This document shows positions 13,920 to 20,959 of a stretch of DNA of 21,326 nt, piece after piece. The notes beneath the pieces are model-generated. The model was not told the origin of the DNA. It saw only the letters and a list, made by a program, of their open reading frames with translations, and did no database searches. Both the position numbers and the translations under genes were made by a program. Within the stretch, counting starts at the first letter, position 1. Each line of letters opens with the position of its first letter. Source of the stretch: JB111 sp052093225 (lineage in GTDB: Bacteria; Actinomycetota; Actinomycetes; Actinomycetales; Actinomycetaceae); the NCBI GenBank assembly GCA_052093225.1, contig JBQDDG010000044.1:1-21326 (forward strand). Direction: 5' to 3'.

Positions 13920-13981
13920 GGAGCGGCCGGGACGAGGGCGGGTGGGGTCGAGCGGGACGGGTCCGGTGCGAGCCTTGGTCG

Positions 13982-14006
13982 ATGGTAGGGCGCGCTGCAG
14001 AGCGCG
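13982..14006 (-). promoter_or_regulatory. Putative promoter and operator of the XRE regulator
   Basis: Minus-strand TACCAT (13982-13987) is a good -10 candidate. Three bases further upstream lies the inverted repeat CGCGCT-GCAG-AGCGCG (13991-14006), between the -10 and the expected -35. A palindrome there would suit autoregulation, but no known ClgR or PopR box could be matched by eye. Confidence 0.35.
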
Positions 14007-14070
14007 GACGGCTCGATCCGCTCTCGGCAGATCCGGCCCGCGCCCGGCGCGGCCTCGGCGACCGCCGGTC

Positions 14071-14865
14071 TCAGAGCTCCCAGGTGGCCCCGGGCGCGGC
14101 GAGCTCGACCGGCCCGTCGTAGACGTCGCGCGCCTCGGCGAGCACCACCTGCTTGTCGGTCCACGGCTGGACGTGGGTGAGGACGAGCCTGCCCACGCCC
14201 CCGGTCCTGGCGAGCTCGCCCGCGCGGCGGCCGGTGAGGTGGATGCCGCGAGCGAGGTCGCGGCCCTCCTGGAAGGCCGCCTCGGCGAGCAGCAGGTCGA
14301 GCCCCTGCGCCATCGCGTCCTGTCCCGCGCAGGAGTCGGTGTCCCCCGTGTAGCCGAGCGTGACCGTGCCCCCGCCGTCCGCGGACGGCCCGGTGACGCG
14401 GATGCCGAACGCCGGCACGGGGTGGCGGGCCTCGAACACGTCGATCGTCATCGGCCCCACGTGCAGCGGCGCCGCCGGGCTGATCTCATGGAAGGCGAGC
14501 ACGTTCCCGTAGTCCTCGTCCGCGCCGTCCCCGCCCACCCCGCGTGTGCGCGCGAGGGCGTCGGGCGGTCCGTGGACGTCGAGGACCGGCAGCATCCCGT
14601 CCGGGTGCCAGCGGCGGTAGACCTGCATCCCGATGAGGTCGACCATGTGGTCCGCGTGCAGGTGCGACAGGACGACGGCGTCGAGGTGGCGGGGGTCGAC
14701 GTGGCGCAGCATCGCGCCCATGGCGCCCGGTCCGAGGTCGAGGACGACGGACCAGGTCCGGGCCGCGCCGTCGGGCCCGGGGCCCTCGGCCTGGACGAGG
14801 TAGCTGGATGCGGCGGAGTCGGGTCCGGACATGGAGCCCGCGCAGCCGATGACGGTGAGCCTCAC
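14071..14865 (-). CDS. MBL-fold metallo-hydrolase downstream of murI
   Basis: A 264-residue metallo-beta-lactamase-fold protein with the metal-binding motif SHLHADH (His68, His70, Asp72, His73). GYTGDTDSC supplies a later metal-binding Asp, and LTHVQPW the final His segment. The architecture is RNase Z/cyclic-phosphodiesterase-like. The mycobacterial gene at the equivalent place next to murI and rphA (Rv1339) has been described as a cyclic-nucleotide phosphodiesterase, so a phosphodiesterase role is plausible but unproven here. The GTG at 14865 overlaps the murI stop by GTGA, showing translational coupling. In many relatives rph follows directly; here 4.8 kb of other genes intervene. Confidence 0.9.
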   Translation of the reverse strand: MRLTVIGCAGSMSGPDSAASSYLVQAEGPGPDGAARTWSVVLDLGPGAMGAMLRHVDPRHLDAVVLSHLHADHMVDLIGMQVYRRWHPDGMLPVLDVHGPPDALARTRGVGGDGADEDYGNVLAFHEISPAAPLHVGPMTIDVFEARHPVPAFGIRVTGPSADGGGTVTLGYTGDTDSCAGQDAMAQGLDLLLAEAAFQEGRDLARGIHLTGRRAGELARTGGVGRLVLTHVQPWTDKQVVLAEARDVYDGPVELAAPGATWEL

Positions 14866-15686
14866 AGTGCGACCGCCCCTCGTGCGGTGGGTTCGACGAC
14901 GCCGACCTCCGGCCCGAGGAAGCGGCGCGCGAGCCGTCCGAACTCCTCCGGGTCGCCGGTCGAGAGGAAGCGGTGCTCGGGCGGTGCGGCGTCGGGGCTG
15001 CGCTCGATGCCGTGGGCGACGAGCGTGCGGTAGACGTCCTTGGCCGTCTCCTCCGCCGAGGAGACGAGGGTGACGTCCGGGCCCATGACGTAGCTGATCG
15101 CGCCGGTCAGCAGCGGGTAGTGGGTGCAGCCGAGGACGAGGGTGTCCACGCCGGCCTCCTTGGCGGGGCGCAGGTAGTCCTCGGCGACCTCGAGCACGTC
15201 CGGGCCCGCGGTGATGCCGGCCTCGACGAGCTCGACGAACCGCGGCGCGGGCGTGATCGTCAGGTCGAGGCGGGGCGCGGCGGCGAAGGCGTCCCGGTAG
15301 GCGCCGGAGTCGACGGTCGCGCGCGTGGCGATGACGCCGACCCTGCCGGTCGCGGTCGCCGAGACAGCGCGGCGCACGGCGGGGCGGATGACCTCGACGA
15401 CGGGCACGCCCGCGTCGAGCGCGTACCGCTCGCGGGCGTCGGCGAGGACGGCGGAGGAGGCGGAGTTGCAGGCGATGACGAGCAGCTTGACGCCGGCGGT
15501 GACGAGCTCGTCCATCACCTCGAGCGCGAGCTGGCGGACCTCGCTGATGGGCCGGGGGCCGTACGGCGCGTTCGCCGTGTCCCCGATGTAGACGACCTGC
15601 TCCTGCGGCAGCTGGTCGATGACGGTGCGCGCCACCGTCAGTCCTCCGACGCCTGAGTCGAAGATGCCGATCGGCGCATCGTCCAT
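14862..15686 (-). CDS. murI: Glutamate racemase
   Basis: A 274-residue cofactor-independent racemase that makes D-glutamate for peptidoglycan precursors in the cytoplasm. The two catalytic cysteines are Cys73 in LLVIACNSAS and Cys187 in VLGCTHYPLL. The N-terminal IGIFDSGVGGLTV (6-18) and DTANAPYGPRP are family signatures. Length is normal. The ATG at 15686 is supported by TAGCGT 7 nt upstream, and that box begins with the stop codon of the upstream DUF2017 gene. murI is coupled to the MBL gene downstream. Confidence 0.97.
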   Translation of the reverse strand: MDDAPIGIFDSGVGGLTVARTVIDQLPQEQVVYIGDTANAPYGPRPISEVRQLALEVMDELVTAGVKLLVIACNSASSAVLADARERYALDAGVPVVEVIRPAVRRAVSATATGRVGVIATRATVDSGAYRDAFAAAPRLDLTITPAPRFVELVEAGITAGPDVLEVAEDYLRPAKEAGVDTLVLGCTHYPLLTGAISYVMGPDVTLVSSAEETAKDVYRTLVAHGIERSPDAAPPEHRFLSTGDPEEFGRLARRFLGPEVGVVEPTARGAVAL

Positions 15687-15693
15687 GGCGACG

Positions 15694-15699
15694 ACGCTA
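15694..15699 (-). promoter_or_regulatory. -10 box of a putative leaderless promoter for murI, overlapping the DUF2017 stop
   Basis: Minus-strand TAGCGT lies 7 nt before the murI ATG. Its first three bases are the TAG stop codon of DUF2017. Confidence 0.55.
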
Positions 15700-16455
15700 G
15701 TTCGGGCGCCGTCGGGTGTGTAGCGCGTTGATCAGTGACTCCTGCCACCAGGTCAAGGAGGTGTAAAGGATCGCCATGGCATCGAGCACCGCGTCCGGCC
15801 CGTCGGAGCCGCCCCGGCCGGCCGCCTGCGCGCGCTCGTGGAGCTCGTCGTCGCTGATGGCCTCGCCCACCCCGAGCCGGGTGGCAAGGACGAGCCGGAC
15901 GTCGTTGACGGCGCGCAGCACGTCCGCCTCGTGGCCGTCGCGGACGAGGAACGTGCCGCGTGGGCCGGTGGGGTCCTCGAGCTCGTCGACGACGGCGAGC
16001 AGCCGGGCGATCTTCTCCACCCGCAGCGGGCCCTCGGTGAGCTCGCGCAGCTTGCCGGCTAGCGTCTCGTCGGTGGACATGTCCGGCAGGAGCCGGGCGA
16101 GGGCAGGGTCCGACGGCGTCCGGTCACCCGCGGGGCCGGCGTCGGTGGGGACGAAGTCGAGGGCGGCGAGGACGGCCTCGTCGCTGCTCGGCGGGAGGTC
16201 GCCACCCCGGAGATCCTCGTCGCCCGACGGACCGCCACCGCCCGTGCGGTCGTCGCCCGGCGCCCGCGCGCCCGACGTCACCCCCGTCCCGGGTCCGCCC
16301 CCGGGCCCGGTCGCCGTCTCCGACGCGAGGTCCGACGGCGGCTCGCGGTGGCCGAGAAGGGCGGCGACGTCCGCGAACGGCCGGCCGAGGAAGAGGCGTT
16401 CGTGGACGTCGAGGAAGGAGGCCACTCCCCCGCGGACGCGCCGGAACGGGTCCAT
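15697..16455 (-). CDS. DUF2017-family protein between clpS and murI
   Basis: A 252-residue protein of unknown function in the actinobacterial DUF2017 family, which is characteristically encoded directly after clpS. The N-terminus FRRVRGGVASFLDVHERLFL and the C-terminal half (about 120-252, including LRELTEGPLRVEKIARLL, VNDVRLVLATRLGV, and a WWQESLINAL end) are conserved-looking helical segments. Between them, residues ~45-93 form a Gly/Pro/Asp/Thr-rich insert that makes the protein longer than the ~180-200 residues I expect for the family. The ATG at 16455 comes 1 nt after the clpS stop, so the two are almost certainly co-translated. A role linked to ClpS is only positional inference. Confidence 0.88.
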   Translation of the reverse strand: MDPFRRVRGGVASFLDVHERLFLGRPFADVAALLGHREPPSDLASETATGPGGGPGTGVTSGARAPGDDRTGGGGPSGDEDLRGGDLPPSSDEAVLAALDFVPTDAGPAGDRTPSDPALARLLPDMSTDETLAGKLRELTEGPLRVEKIARLLAVVDELEDPTGPRGTFLVRDGHEADVLRAVNDVRLVLATRLGVGEAISDDELHERAQAAGRGGSDGPDAVLDAMAILYTSLTWWQESLINALHTRRRPN

Positions 16456-16456
16456 G

Positions 16457-16789
16457 TCAGTCCTCGCCCTCCTCGATCGTGGCCCACAGGCCGTACCCGT
16501 GCATGGCGGAGGCGTCCGCCTCCACCGACTCGCGCGAGCCGGTCGACACGATCGCGCGGCCGTCGTGGTGGACCTGCAGCATGAGCCCGCGCGCGCGGTC
16601 CTCGGAGTACCCGAAGTAGCTCTGGAAGACCCACGTCACGTAGGTCATGAGATTGACCGGGTCGTCGTGGACGACGCACCGCCACGACGGCGCGCGCCGC
16701 GGCGCCGCGAGCGCGGCCTCCTCCGCCTGCTCGGCGGCGGCCGGTGCGGTGGGGGCCGCCGGCGCGGCCGGTGCCGCAGGTTGTGACAT
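16457..16789 (-). CDS. clpS: ATP-dependent Clp protease adaptor ClpS
   Basis: A 110-residue adaptor that delivers N-end-rule substrates to the ClpC/ClpA-ClpP protease. The first ~33 residues are a flexible Ala/Pro/Glu tail, as expected for the part that enters the ATPase. The core reads WRCVVHDDPVNLMTYV (36-51), with the DDxVN segment that recognises N-terminal residues. FGYSEDRARGLMLQVHHDGRA and the C-terminal YGLWATIE segment complete the family pattern. The ATG at 16789 has TATCGT 7 nt upstream and also GGAGG directly before it, so either leaderless or leadered initiation is possible. It diverges from pncB across 66 nt. Confidence 0.95.
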   Translation of the reverse strand: MSQPAAPAAPAAPTAPAAAEQAEEAALAAPRRAPSWRCVVHDDPVNLMTYVTWVFQSYFGYSEDRARGLMLQVHHDGRAIVSTGSRESVEADASAMHGYGLWATIEEGED

Positions 16790-16796
16790 GGCCTCC

Positions 16797-16802
16797 ACGA
16801 TA
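16797..16802 (-). promoter_or_regulatory. -10 box of a putative leaderless promoter for clpS
   Basis: Minus-strand TATCGT is 7 nt before the clpS ATG. The intervening GGAGGCC resembles a ribosome site but is too close to the start to be ideal. Confidence 0.5.
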
Positions 16803-16843
16803 ACCGGCGCGCCGCGCACGGCGGACGGACGCCCGGACGCGAC

Positions 16844-16849
16844 TACCCT
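16844..16849 (+). promoter_or_regulatory. -10 box of a putative leaderless promoter for pncB
   Basis: TACCCT lies 6 nt before the pncB ATG, the same box and spacing as at the MFS gene. Its -10 is only 41 nt from the divergent clpS -10, so the upstream promoter halves are shared. Confidence 0.6.
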
Positions 16850-16855
16850 CGCCCC

Positions 16856-18238
16856 ATGAGCCCGCAGGCCTCCACGGCGCTGAAGACCGACATGTACGAG
16901 CTGACGATGGTCGAGGCCGCGCTGCGCTCGGGCACCGCCCATCGCAAGAGCGTGTTCGAGGTCTTCGCCCGGCGTCTGCCGACGAGGCGCCGCTACGGCG
17001 TGGTCGCGGGCACCGGCCGGCTGCTCGACGCGCTCGCGGACTTCACGTTCGGGCCGAGCGAGATCGACTACCTCCACCGGGCGAAGATCCTCTCCGACGA
17101 CACGCTCGACCTGCTGCGCGACTACCGCTTCACCGGCAACGTCGTCGGCTACCCCGAGGGTGAGGTGTTCTTCCCCGGGTCGCCGATCCTCGTGGTCGAG
17201 GGCACGTTCGCGGAGGCTGTCGTCCTCGAGACGCTCGCCCTGTCGATCCTCAACCACGACAGCGCGGTCGCGGCCGCCGCCTCCCGCATGTCCACGGCGG
17301 CGCACGGCCGCCCCCTGCTGGAGATGGGGGCCCGGCGCACGCACGAGGAGTCGGCGATCGCGGCGGCGCGCGCGGCGGTGGTCGGCGGGTTCTCCGCGAC
17401 CTCGGTCCTCGAGGCCGGGCGCCGCTACGACATCCGGGCGATCGGCACCGCGGCGCACTCGTTCACGCTCCTGCACGACTCCGAGGAGGAGGCGTTCGCC
17501 GCGCAGGTGGCCGCCCTAGGGCCGGGGACGACGCTGCTCGTCGACACCTACGACGTCGAGCGCGGCGTCGAGCGGGCGGTGGCCGCGGCGCGGACGGCGG
17601 GCGGCGAGCTCGGCGCCGTACGGCTCGACTCGGGCGACCTCGTGGCCCAGGCCTTCACGGTGCGCGCGCAGCTCGACGCGCTCGGTGCGCGGACCACGCG
17701 CATCACGGTGACCTCCGACCTCGACGAGTACGCGATCGCGGCGCTCAACGCGGCCCCCGTCGACTCCTACGGGGTGGGTACCCGGCTCGTCACCGGGTCC
17801 GGGCACCCGACGGCGGAGCTCGTCTACAAGCTCGTCTCCCGCGAGGGCCCCGACGGCCGGCTCCACGAGGTGGCGAAGAGGTCGACGTCGAAGAAGTCGG
17901 TCGGCGGGCTCAAGCGGGCCGGCCGGATCCTCGACGCCGACGGCCGGGCCGCCGAGGAGCTCGTCGTGTCCGGCACGTCGGCGGACCAGGTGTGGGCCGA
18001 GATCGACCGTGCGGGCGCCCGGCGGCTCATGGTCGACCTCGTGGTCGGCGGAGAGCCCGTCCCGGAGCATCACGTGCCGGGCGCGCTCGAGGCCGCGAAG
18101 GAACGGCACGCCACCGCGCGGGAGGCCCTGCCCTACCCGGCCTGGCGCCTGTCCGAGGGCGAGCCGGCGATCCCCACCCGGCACGTCGACGTCGACCCGA
18201 GCGACGACATGGCCGAGGACGCCGCCGACCGCGGCTGA
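16856..18238 (+). CDS. pncB: Nicotinate phosphoribosyltransferase
   Basis: A 460-residue NAD-salvage enzyme that joins nicotinate and PRPP to give nicotinate mononucleotide, with ATP hydrolysis. The start ALKTDMYELTMVEAAL (8-23) is the family N-terminus. NHDSAVAAAASRM and EMGARRTHEESAIAAARAA follow, then GTAAHSFTLLHDSEEEAF with His201 at the position of the autophosphorylated histidine. LDSGDL contributes to phosphoribosyl binding, and TSKKSVGG and later segments fit the family. Length is normal. The ATG at 16856 is supported by TACCCT at -6. The stop codon lies within a 17-nt inverted repeat shared with the convergent small membrane gene. Confidence 0.97.
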   Translation: MSPQASTALKTDMYELTMVEAALRSGTAHRKSVFEVFARRLPTRRRYGVVAGTGRLLDALADFTFGPSEIDYLHRAKILSDDTLDLLRDYRFTGNVVGYPEGEVFFPGSPILVVEGTFAEAVVLETLALSILNHDSAVAAAASRMSTAAHGRPLLEMGARRTHEESAIAAARAAVVGGFSATSVLEAGRRYDIRAIGTAAHSFTLLHDSEEEAFAAQVAALGPGTTLLVDTYDVERGVERAVAAARTAGGELGAVRLDSGDLVAQAFTVRAQLDALGARTTRITVTSDLDEYAIAALNAAPVDSYGVGTRLVTGSGHPTAELVYKLVSREGPDGRLHEVAKRSTSKKSVGGLKRAGRILDADGRAAEELVVSGTSADQVWAEIDRAGARRLMVDLVVGGEPVPEHHVPGALEAAKERHATAREALPYPAWRLSEGEPAIPTRHVDVDPSDDMAEDAADRG

Positions 18239-18248
18239 GCCTCAGCCG
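18232..18248. terminator. Inverted repeat holding both convergent stop codons
   Basis: CGGCTGAG-C-CTCAGCCG is a perfect 8-bp inverted repeat with a single central base. It contains the pncB TGA on the plus strand and the small membrane gene's TGA on the minus strand. A hairpin with a 5-nt loop could end transcription both ways, though no T-tract follows. Confidence 0.45.
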
Positions 18249-18469
18249 AAGAACTGCGGGTCCGACGTCCGGCGGTCGCTGCCCGGCCGGCGGACGTTCG
18301 ACGCCCGCCCCGGCTTCCGGCGCGGGTCACCCGGCCGGACGATCGCGATGACGAGGCCGAGGGCGACGAGCCCGACGCCGATCCACTGCAGCCAGCCGAA
18401 CGGGTACTCGAAGACCCCGGTGAGGATCGCGAGCGCCCCCAGTCCGAGCGGAACCACCCACCAGGCCAT
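18242..18469 (-). CDS. Small two-helix membrane protein
   Basis: A 75-residue hypothetical protein with two hydrophobic helices, AWWVVPLGLGALAILTGVF (2-20) and WIGVGLVALGLVIAIV (about 29-44). A basic, Arg/Pro-rich C-terminal tail ends SDRRTSDPQFFG. This is a common actinobacterial small-membrane-protein layout with no assigned function. The ATG at 18469 is preferred to the GTG at 18484 because the purine-rich GGAGAGGGAAGAG directly upstream is a ribosome site. Its stop shares a palindrome with the pncB stop. Confidence 0.72.
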   Translation of the reverse strand: MAWWVVPLGLGALAILTGVFEYPFGWLQWIGVGLVALGLVIAIVRPGDPRRKPGRASNVRRPGSDRRTSDPQFFG

Positions 18470-18607
18470 CTCTTCCCTCTCCACGTCGCGGACGCACAGG
18501 TTCGCACGCGCACCGGCCGTTCCGCGACCACGCGGGCGGGCCGGTCTGCCCGGGCCGCGCGCGATCGCCCCACGCCCGGCCGGTCAGCCGTCAACCACGA
18601 AGGGCCG

Positions 18608-18775
18608 GCCACCAGCCACCAGCCACCAGCCACCAGCCACCNNNNNNNNNNNNNNNNNNNNNNNNNNNNNNNNNNNNNNNNNNNNNNNNNNNNNNNNNNN
18701 NNNNNNNNNNNNNNNNNNNNNNNNNNNNNNNNNNNNNNNNNGCCACCAGCCACCAGCCACCAGCCACCAGCCACC
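18608..18775. repeat. GCCACCA heptanucleotide tandem array spanning an assembly gap
   Basis: Perfect GCCACCA units run 18608-18641 (4 full plus GCCACC) and 18742-18775 (4 full plus GCCACC), flanking 100 N. The flanks are in phase if 1 + 7k bases are missing. The array lies just 3' of the helicase gene. Confidence 0.95.
18642..18741. other. Assembly gap (100 N) inside the heptamer array
   Basis: Exactly 100 N, a placeholder of unknown true length. Unlike the first gap, only 34 nt are shared between the two flanks, all of it repeat, so a true unresolved longer array is more likely. Confidence 0.95.
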
Positions 18776-18787
18776 GAGGGTCGGCGG

Positions 18788-20626
18788 TCAGCGGCCGCCG
18801 ACGAACCACCTGCGGACGAGCGCGATGCGCTGCTCGATCTGCTCGGTGGACGCGGTGGCGACCTCCGGGCCGCCGCACGTGCGGCGCAGCTCGGTGTGGA
18901 CGACGCCGTGCGGCGTGCCCTCGCGGCGCGCCCAGGCGGAGACCAGCGAGGACAGCTCCTTGCGTGCCTGGGCCCGCTTGCGGTGCTCATCCACGCCGGC
19001 GTTGGCCGCGCGTCTGCGCGCGGCGGCGGCCTGGTCCTTCTGCGCGGCGGCCTGCTTGGCCTGCCGTTCGCGCAGGAGCGTCGTCACCTGCTCGGGCTCG
19101 AGGAGACCGGGGATACCGAGGTACTCCTGCTCCTCGGGCGAGCCGACGTCGGCCTCCGTGCCCCAGTGGCCACCGTCGAAGAGGACCCGGTCGAACGTGG
19201 CCTGCGAGCCGATCGCGGCGAAGCCCGGCAGGGCGAGCTCGTCGGAGGCCTGCTCCGAGCGGTTCGCCTCGGCCATCAGCTGGTCCTCGGGGACGACGAA
19301 CTCCCCCTCGCGCACGGGCCGGTCGAGCGCGTGGTCGCGCTCGGCCTCGAGCTCGCCCGCCAGGTCGAGCAGCGGCGCGACCGAGGGGAGGAACAGCGAG
19401 GCGGTCTCGCCGCGGCGCCGGGCCCGGACGAACCGTCCGACGGCCTGCGCGAAGTACAGCGGCGTCGCCGTGGTCGTGGCGTAGACGCCGACCGAGAGGC
19501 GCGGCACGTCCACGCCCTCGGAGACCATCCGCACCGCCACCATCCAGCGCTGGGTGCCCGCGGAGAAGTCGGAGATGCGGTCCGAGGAGCCGGCGTCGTC
19601 GGACAGGACGACGACGGGCTCCTGACCGGAGATGTCCGCGAGGCGCCGTGCGTAGGCGCGGGCGGCCGCCTGATCCGTGGCGATGACGAGGCCCCCGGCG
19701 TCGGGGACGGTGCGACGCACCTCGGTGAGGCGTGCGTCGGCGGCGGCGAGGACCGAGGGGACCCACTCGCCGTCGGGGTCGAGGGCCGTGCGCAGGGCCT
19801 GGGCCGTCTGGTCCTTGGTCAGCGGCTCGCCGAGGGAGGCCGCCATCTCGTCGCCGGTGCGGGTGCGCCACCGCATGAGCCCGGAGTAGGCGAGGAAGAT
19901 GACGGGGCGGACGACGCCGTCCTCGAGGGCCTGCCCGTACCCGTAGGAGACGTCGGCGCGCGAGCGGCGGATGCCGTCGGCGCCCGCGACGTAGTCGACG
20001 AACGGGATCGCCGCGGTGTCGGAGCGGAAGGGGGTCCCGGTGAGGGCGAGGCGTCGCCGCGCGGGCTCGAAGGCCTCCCGCACCGCGTCGCCCCAGGACA
20101 GGGCGTCGCCGCCGTGGTGGATCTCGTCGAGGATGACCAGGGTCGGCTCGGCCTCGGTGCGGGCGCGGTGCAGCATCGGGTTCGCGGCGACCTGCGCGTA
20201 GGTGAGCGCCACGCCGTCGAAGTGCGCGGCGTGCCGCCCCTGCGCGTTGGTGAAGGAGGGGTCCAGCGAGATACCGACGCGCTCGGCGGCGGAGGCCCAC
20301 TGGGACTTGAGGTGCTCCGTCGGGCAGATCACCGTCACCCGCCGGACGGCGCCGCTCGCGAGGAGCTCGGTGGCCACGCGCAGCGCGAACGTCGTCTTTC
20401 CGGCCCCGGGGGTGGCCACGGCGAGGAAGTCACGTGCGCCCGCCTCGCGGAACCGCTCGAGCGCCTCGGCCTGCCAGGCGCGCAGCGGCGCGGCGGTACC
20501 CCAGGCGGCGCGTTGCGGGAAGGCGGGCGAGAGCTGCTCGGCCGCCGAGGTCGACGGCGCCTGCGGCGCAGGTGTGCCCTGCGCGTGGGGGGTCGGCTCC
20601 GACCGGGGCTGGTGCTGGGCGGTCAC
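18788..20626 (-). CDS. DEAD/DEAH-box (superfamily 2) helicase paired with DUF3039
   Basis: A 612-residue SF2 helicase with all main motifs: Walker A ATPGAGKT (71-78), Walker B DEIHH (167-171), motif III TGTP (196-199), VRMVSEGVDVP (365-375, motif V region), and motif VI QAVGRFVRA (394-402). The first 40 residues are Gln/Pro/Ala-rich. A Lys/Arg/Ala/Gln-rich, probably coiled segment lies near 510-560 before a ~60-residue C-terminal domain. The closest kind is the XPB/RAD25-like DNA or RNA helicase found next to DUF3039 in actinobacteria; the substrate is unknown. The GTG at 20626 is chosen because it overlaps the DUF3039 stop (GTGA); a longer open frame upstream is the DUF3039 gene read out of frame. 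Confidence 0.93.
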   Translation of the reverse strand: MTAQHQPRSEPTPHAQGTPAPQAPSTSAAEQLSPAFPQRAAWGTAAPLRAWQAEALERFREAGARDFLAVATPGAGKTTFALRVATELLASGAVRRVTVICPTEHLKSQWASAAERVGISLDPSFTNAQGRHAAHFDGVALTYAQVAANPMLHRARTEAEPTLVILDEIHHGGDALSWGDAVREAFEPARRRLALTGTPFRSDTAAIPFVDYVAGADGIRRSRADVSYGYGQALEDGVVRPVIFLAYSGLMRWRTRTGDEMAASLGEPLTKDQTAQALRTALDPDGEWVPSVLAAADARLTEVRRTVPDAGGLVIATDQAAARAYARRLADISGQEPVVVLSDDAGSSDRISDFSAGTQRWMVAVRMVSEGVDVPRLSVGVYATTTATPLYFAQAVGRFVRARRRGETASLFLPSVAPLLDLAGELEAERDHALDRPVREGEFVVPEDQLMAEANRSEQASDELALPGFAAIGSQATFDRVLFDGGHWGTEADVGSPEEQEYLGIPGLLEPEQVTTLLRERQAKQAAAQKDQAAAARRRAANAGVDEHRKRAQARKELSSLVSAWARREGTPHGVVHTELRRTCGGPEVATASTEQIEQRIALVRRWFVGGR

Positions 20627-20952
20627 TCCCCGCGGCCCCGGCCGAACGGCCAGCCGCGCCGTCCGCCGCCGTTGCCGTCCCCGCCGCCGAGACCCTCGAA
20701 GATCTCCTTGCACGTGGGACACACGGGGTACTTCTTCGGGTCCCGACCAGGCGTCCAGACCTTGCCGCACAGCGCGACGACGGGCCGGCCGGCCTCGACC
20801 TTGTCCTTGCGGACGTAGTGCGCGTACCGCTCGGCGTCACCCGCGTCGAGCTGCTCCTCGGTGGCCTCCTCGGTGCGCTCGAGGACGTCCGTCGACGTCG
20901 CCGGGCCCGCGGGCGCGGCGTGCGGCTGGTTCTCGTCGGGGATCGAGGTCAT
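20623..20952 (-). CDS. DUF3039-family small zinc-ribbon-like protein
   Basis: A 109-residue protein with a disordered N-terminus (1-38), the DUF3039 core ERYAHYVRKDKV (41-52), and a putative metal site formed by His45, Cys62 (ALCGKVW), Cys78 and Cys81 (VCPTC). A Gly/Arg-rich tail follows (89-109). Function unknown; it is conserved beside the helicase, to which it is coupled by GTGA, and may be its accessory factor. The ATG at 20952 is chosen from TAGGAT 7 nt upstream. Confidence 0.9.
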   Translation of the reverse strand: MTSIPDENQPHAAPAGPATSTDVLERTEEATEEQLDAGDAERYAHYVRKDKVEAGRPVVALCGKVWTPGRDPKKYPVCPTCKEIFEGLGGGDGNGGGRRGWPFGRGRGE

Positions 20953-20959
20953 GGCGTCC

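Larger units (their letters stand above)
18470..18787. other. Intergenic region with heptamer array and gap
   Basis: This 318-nt stretch (100 of it N) between the helicase stop and the small membrane gene holds no convincing gene. The minus-strand open frame here only translates the repeat as WWLVAGG. The promoter of the small membrane gene should lie in 18485-18600, but no clear -10 box was found. Confidence 0.7.

Noticed and set aside
13285..15033. Long plus-strand open frame (582 codons) across the XRE, MBL and murI genes
   Set aside because: It runs antisense to three well-supported genes and shows the same low-complexity Arg/Gly/Pro composition. No start signal is present.
18591..18878. 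Minus-strand frame encoding a repeated WWLVAGG peptide
   Set aside because: It is the heptamer array translated through a gap of unknown length. A 7-nt period cycles frames, and there is no start signal or domain.
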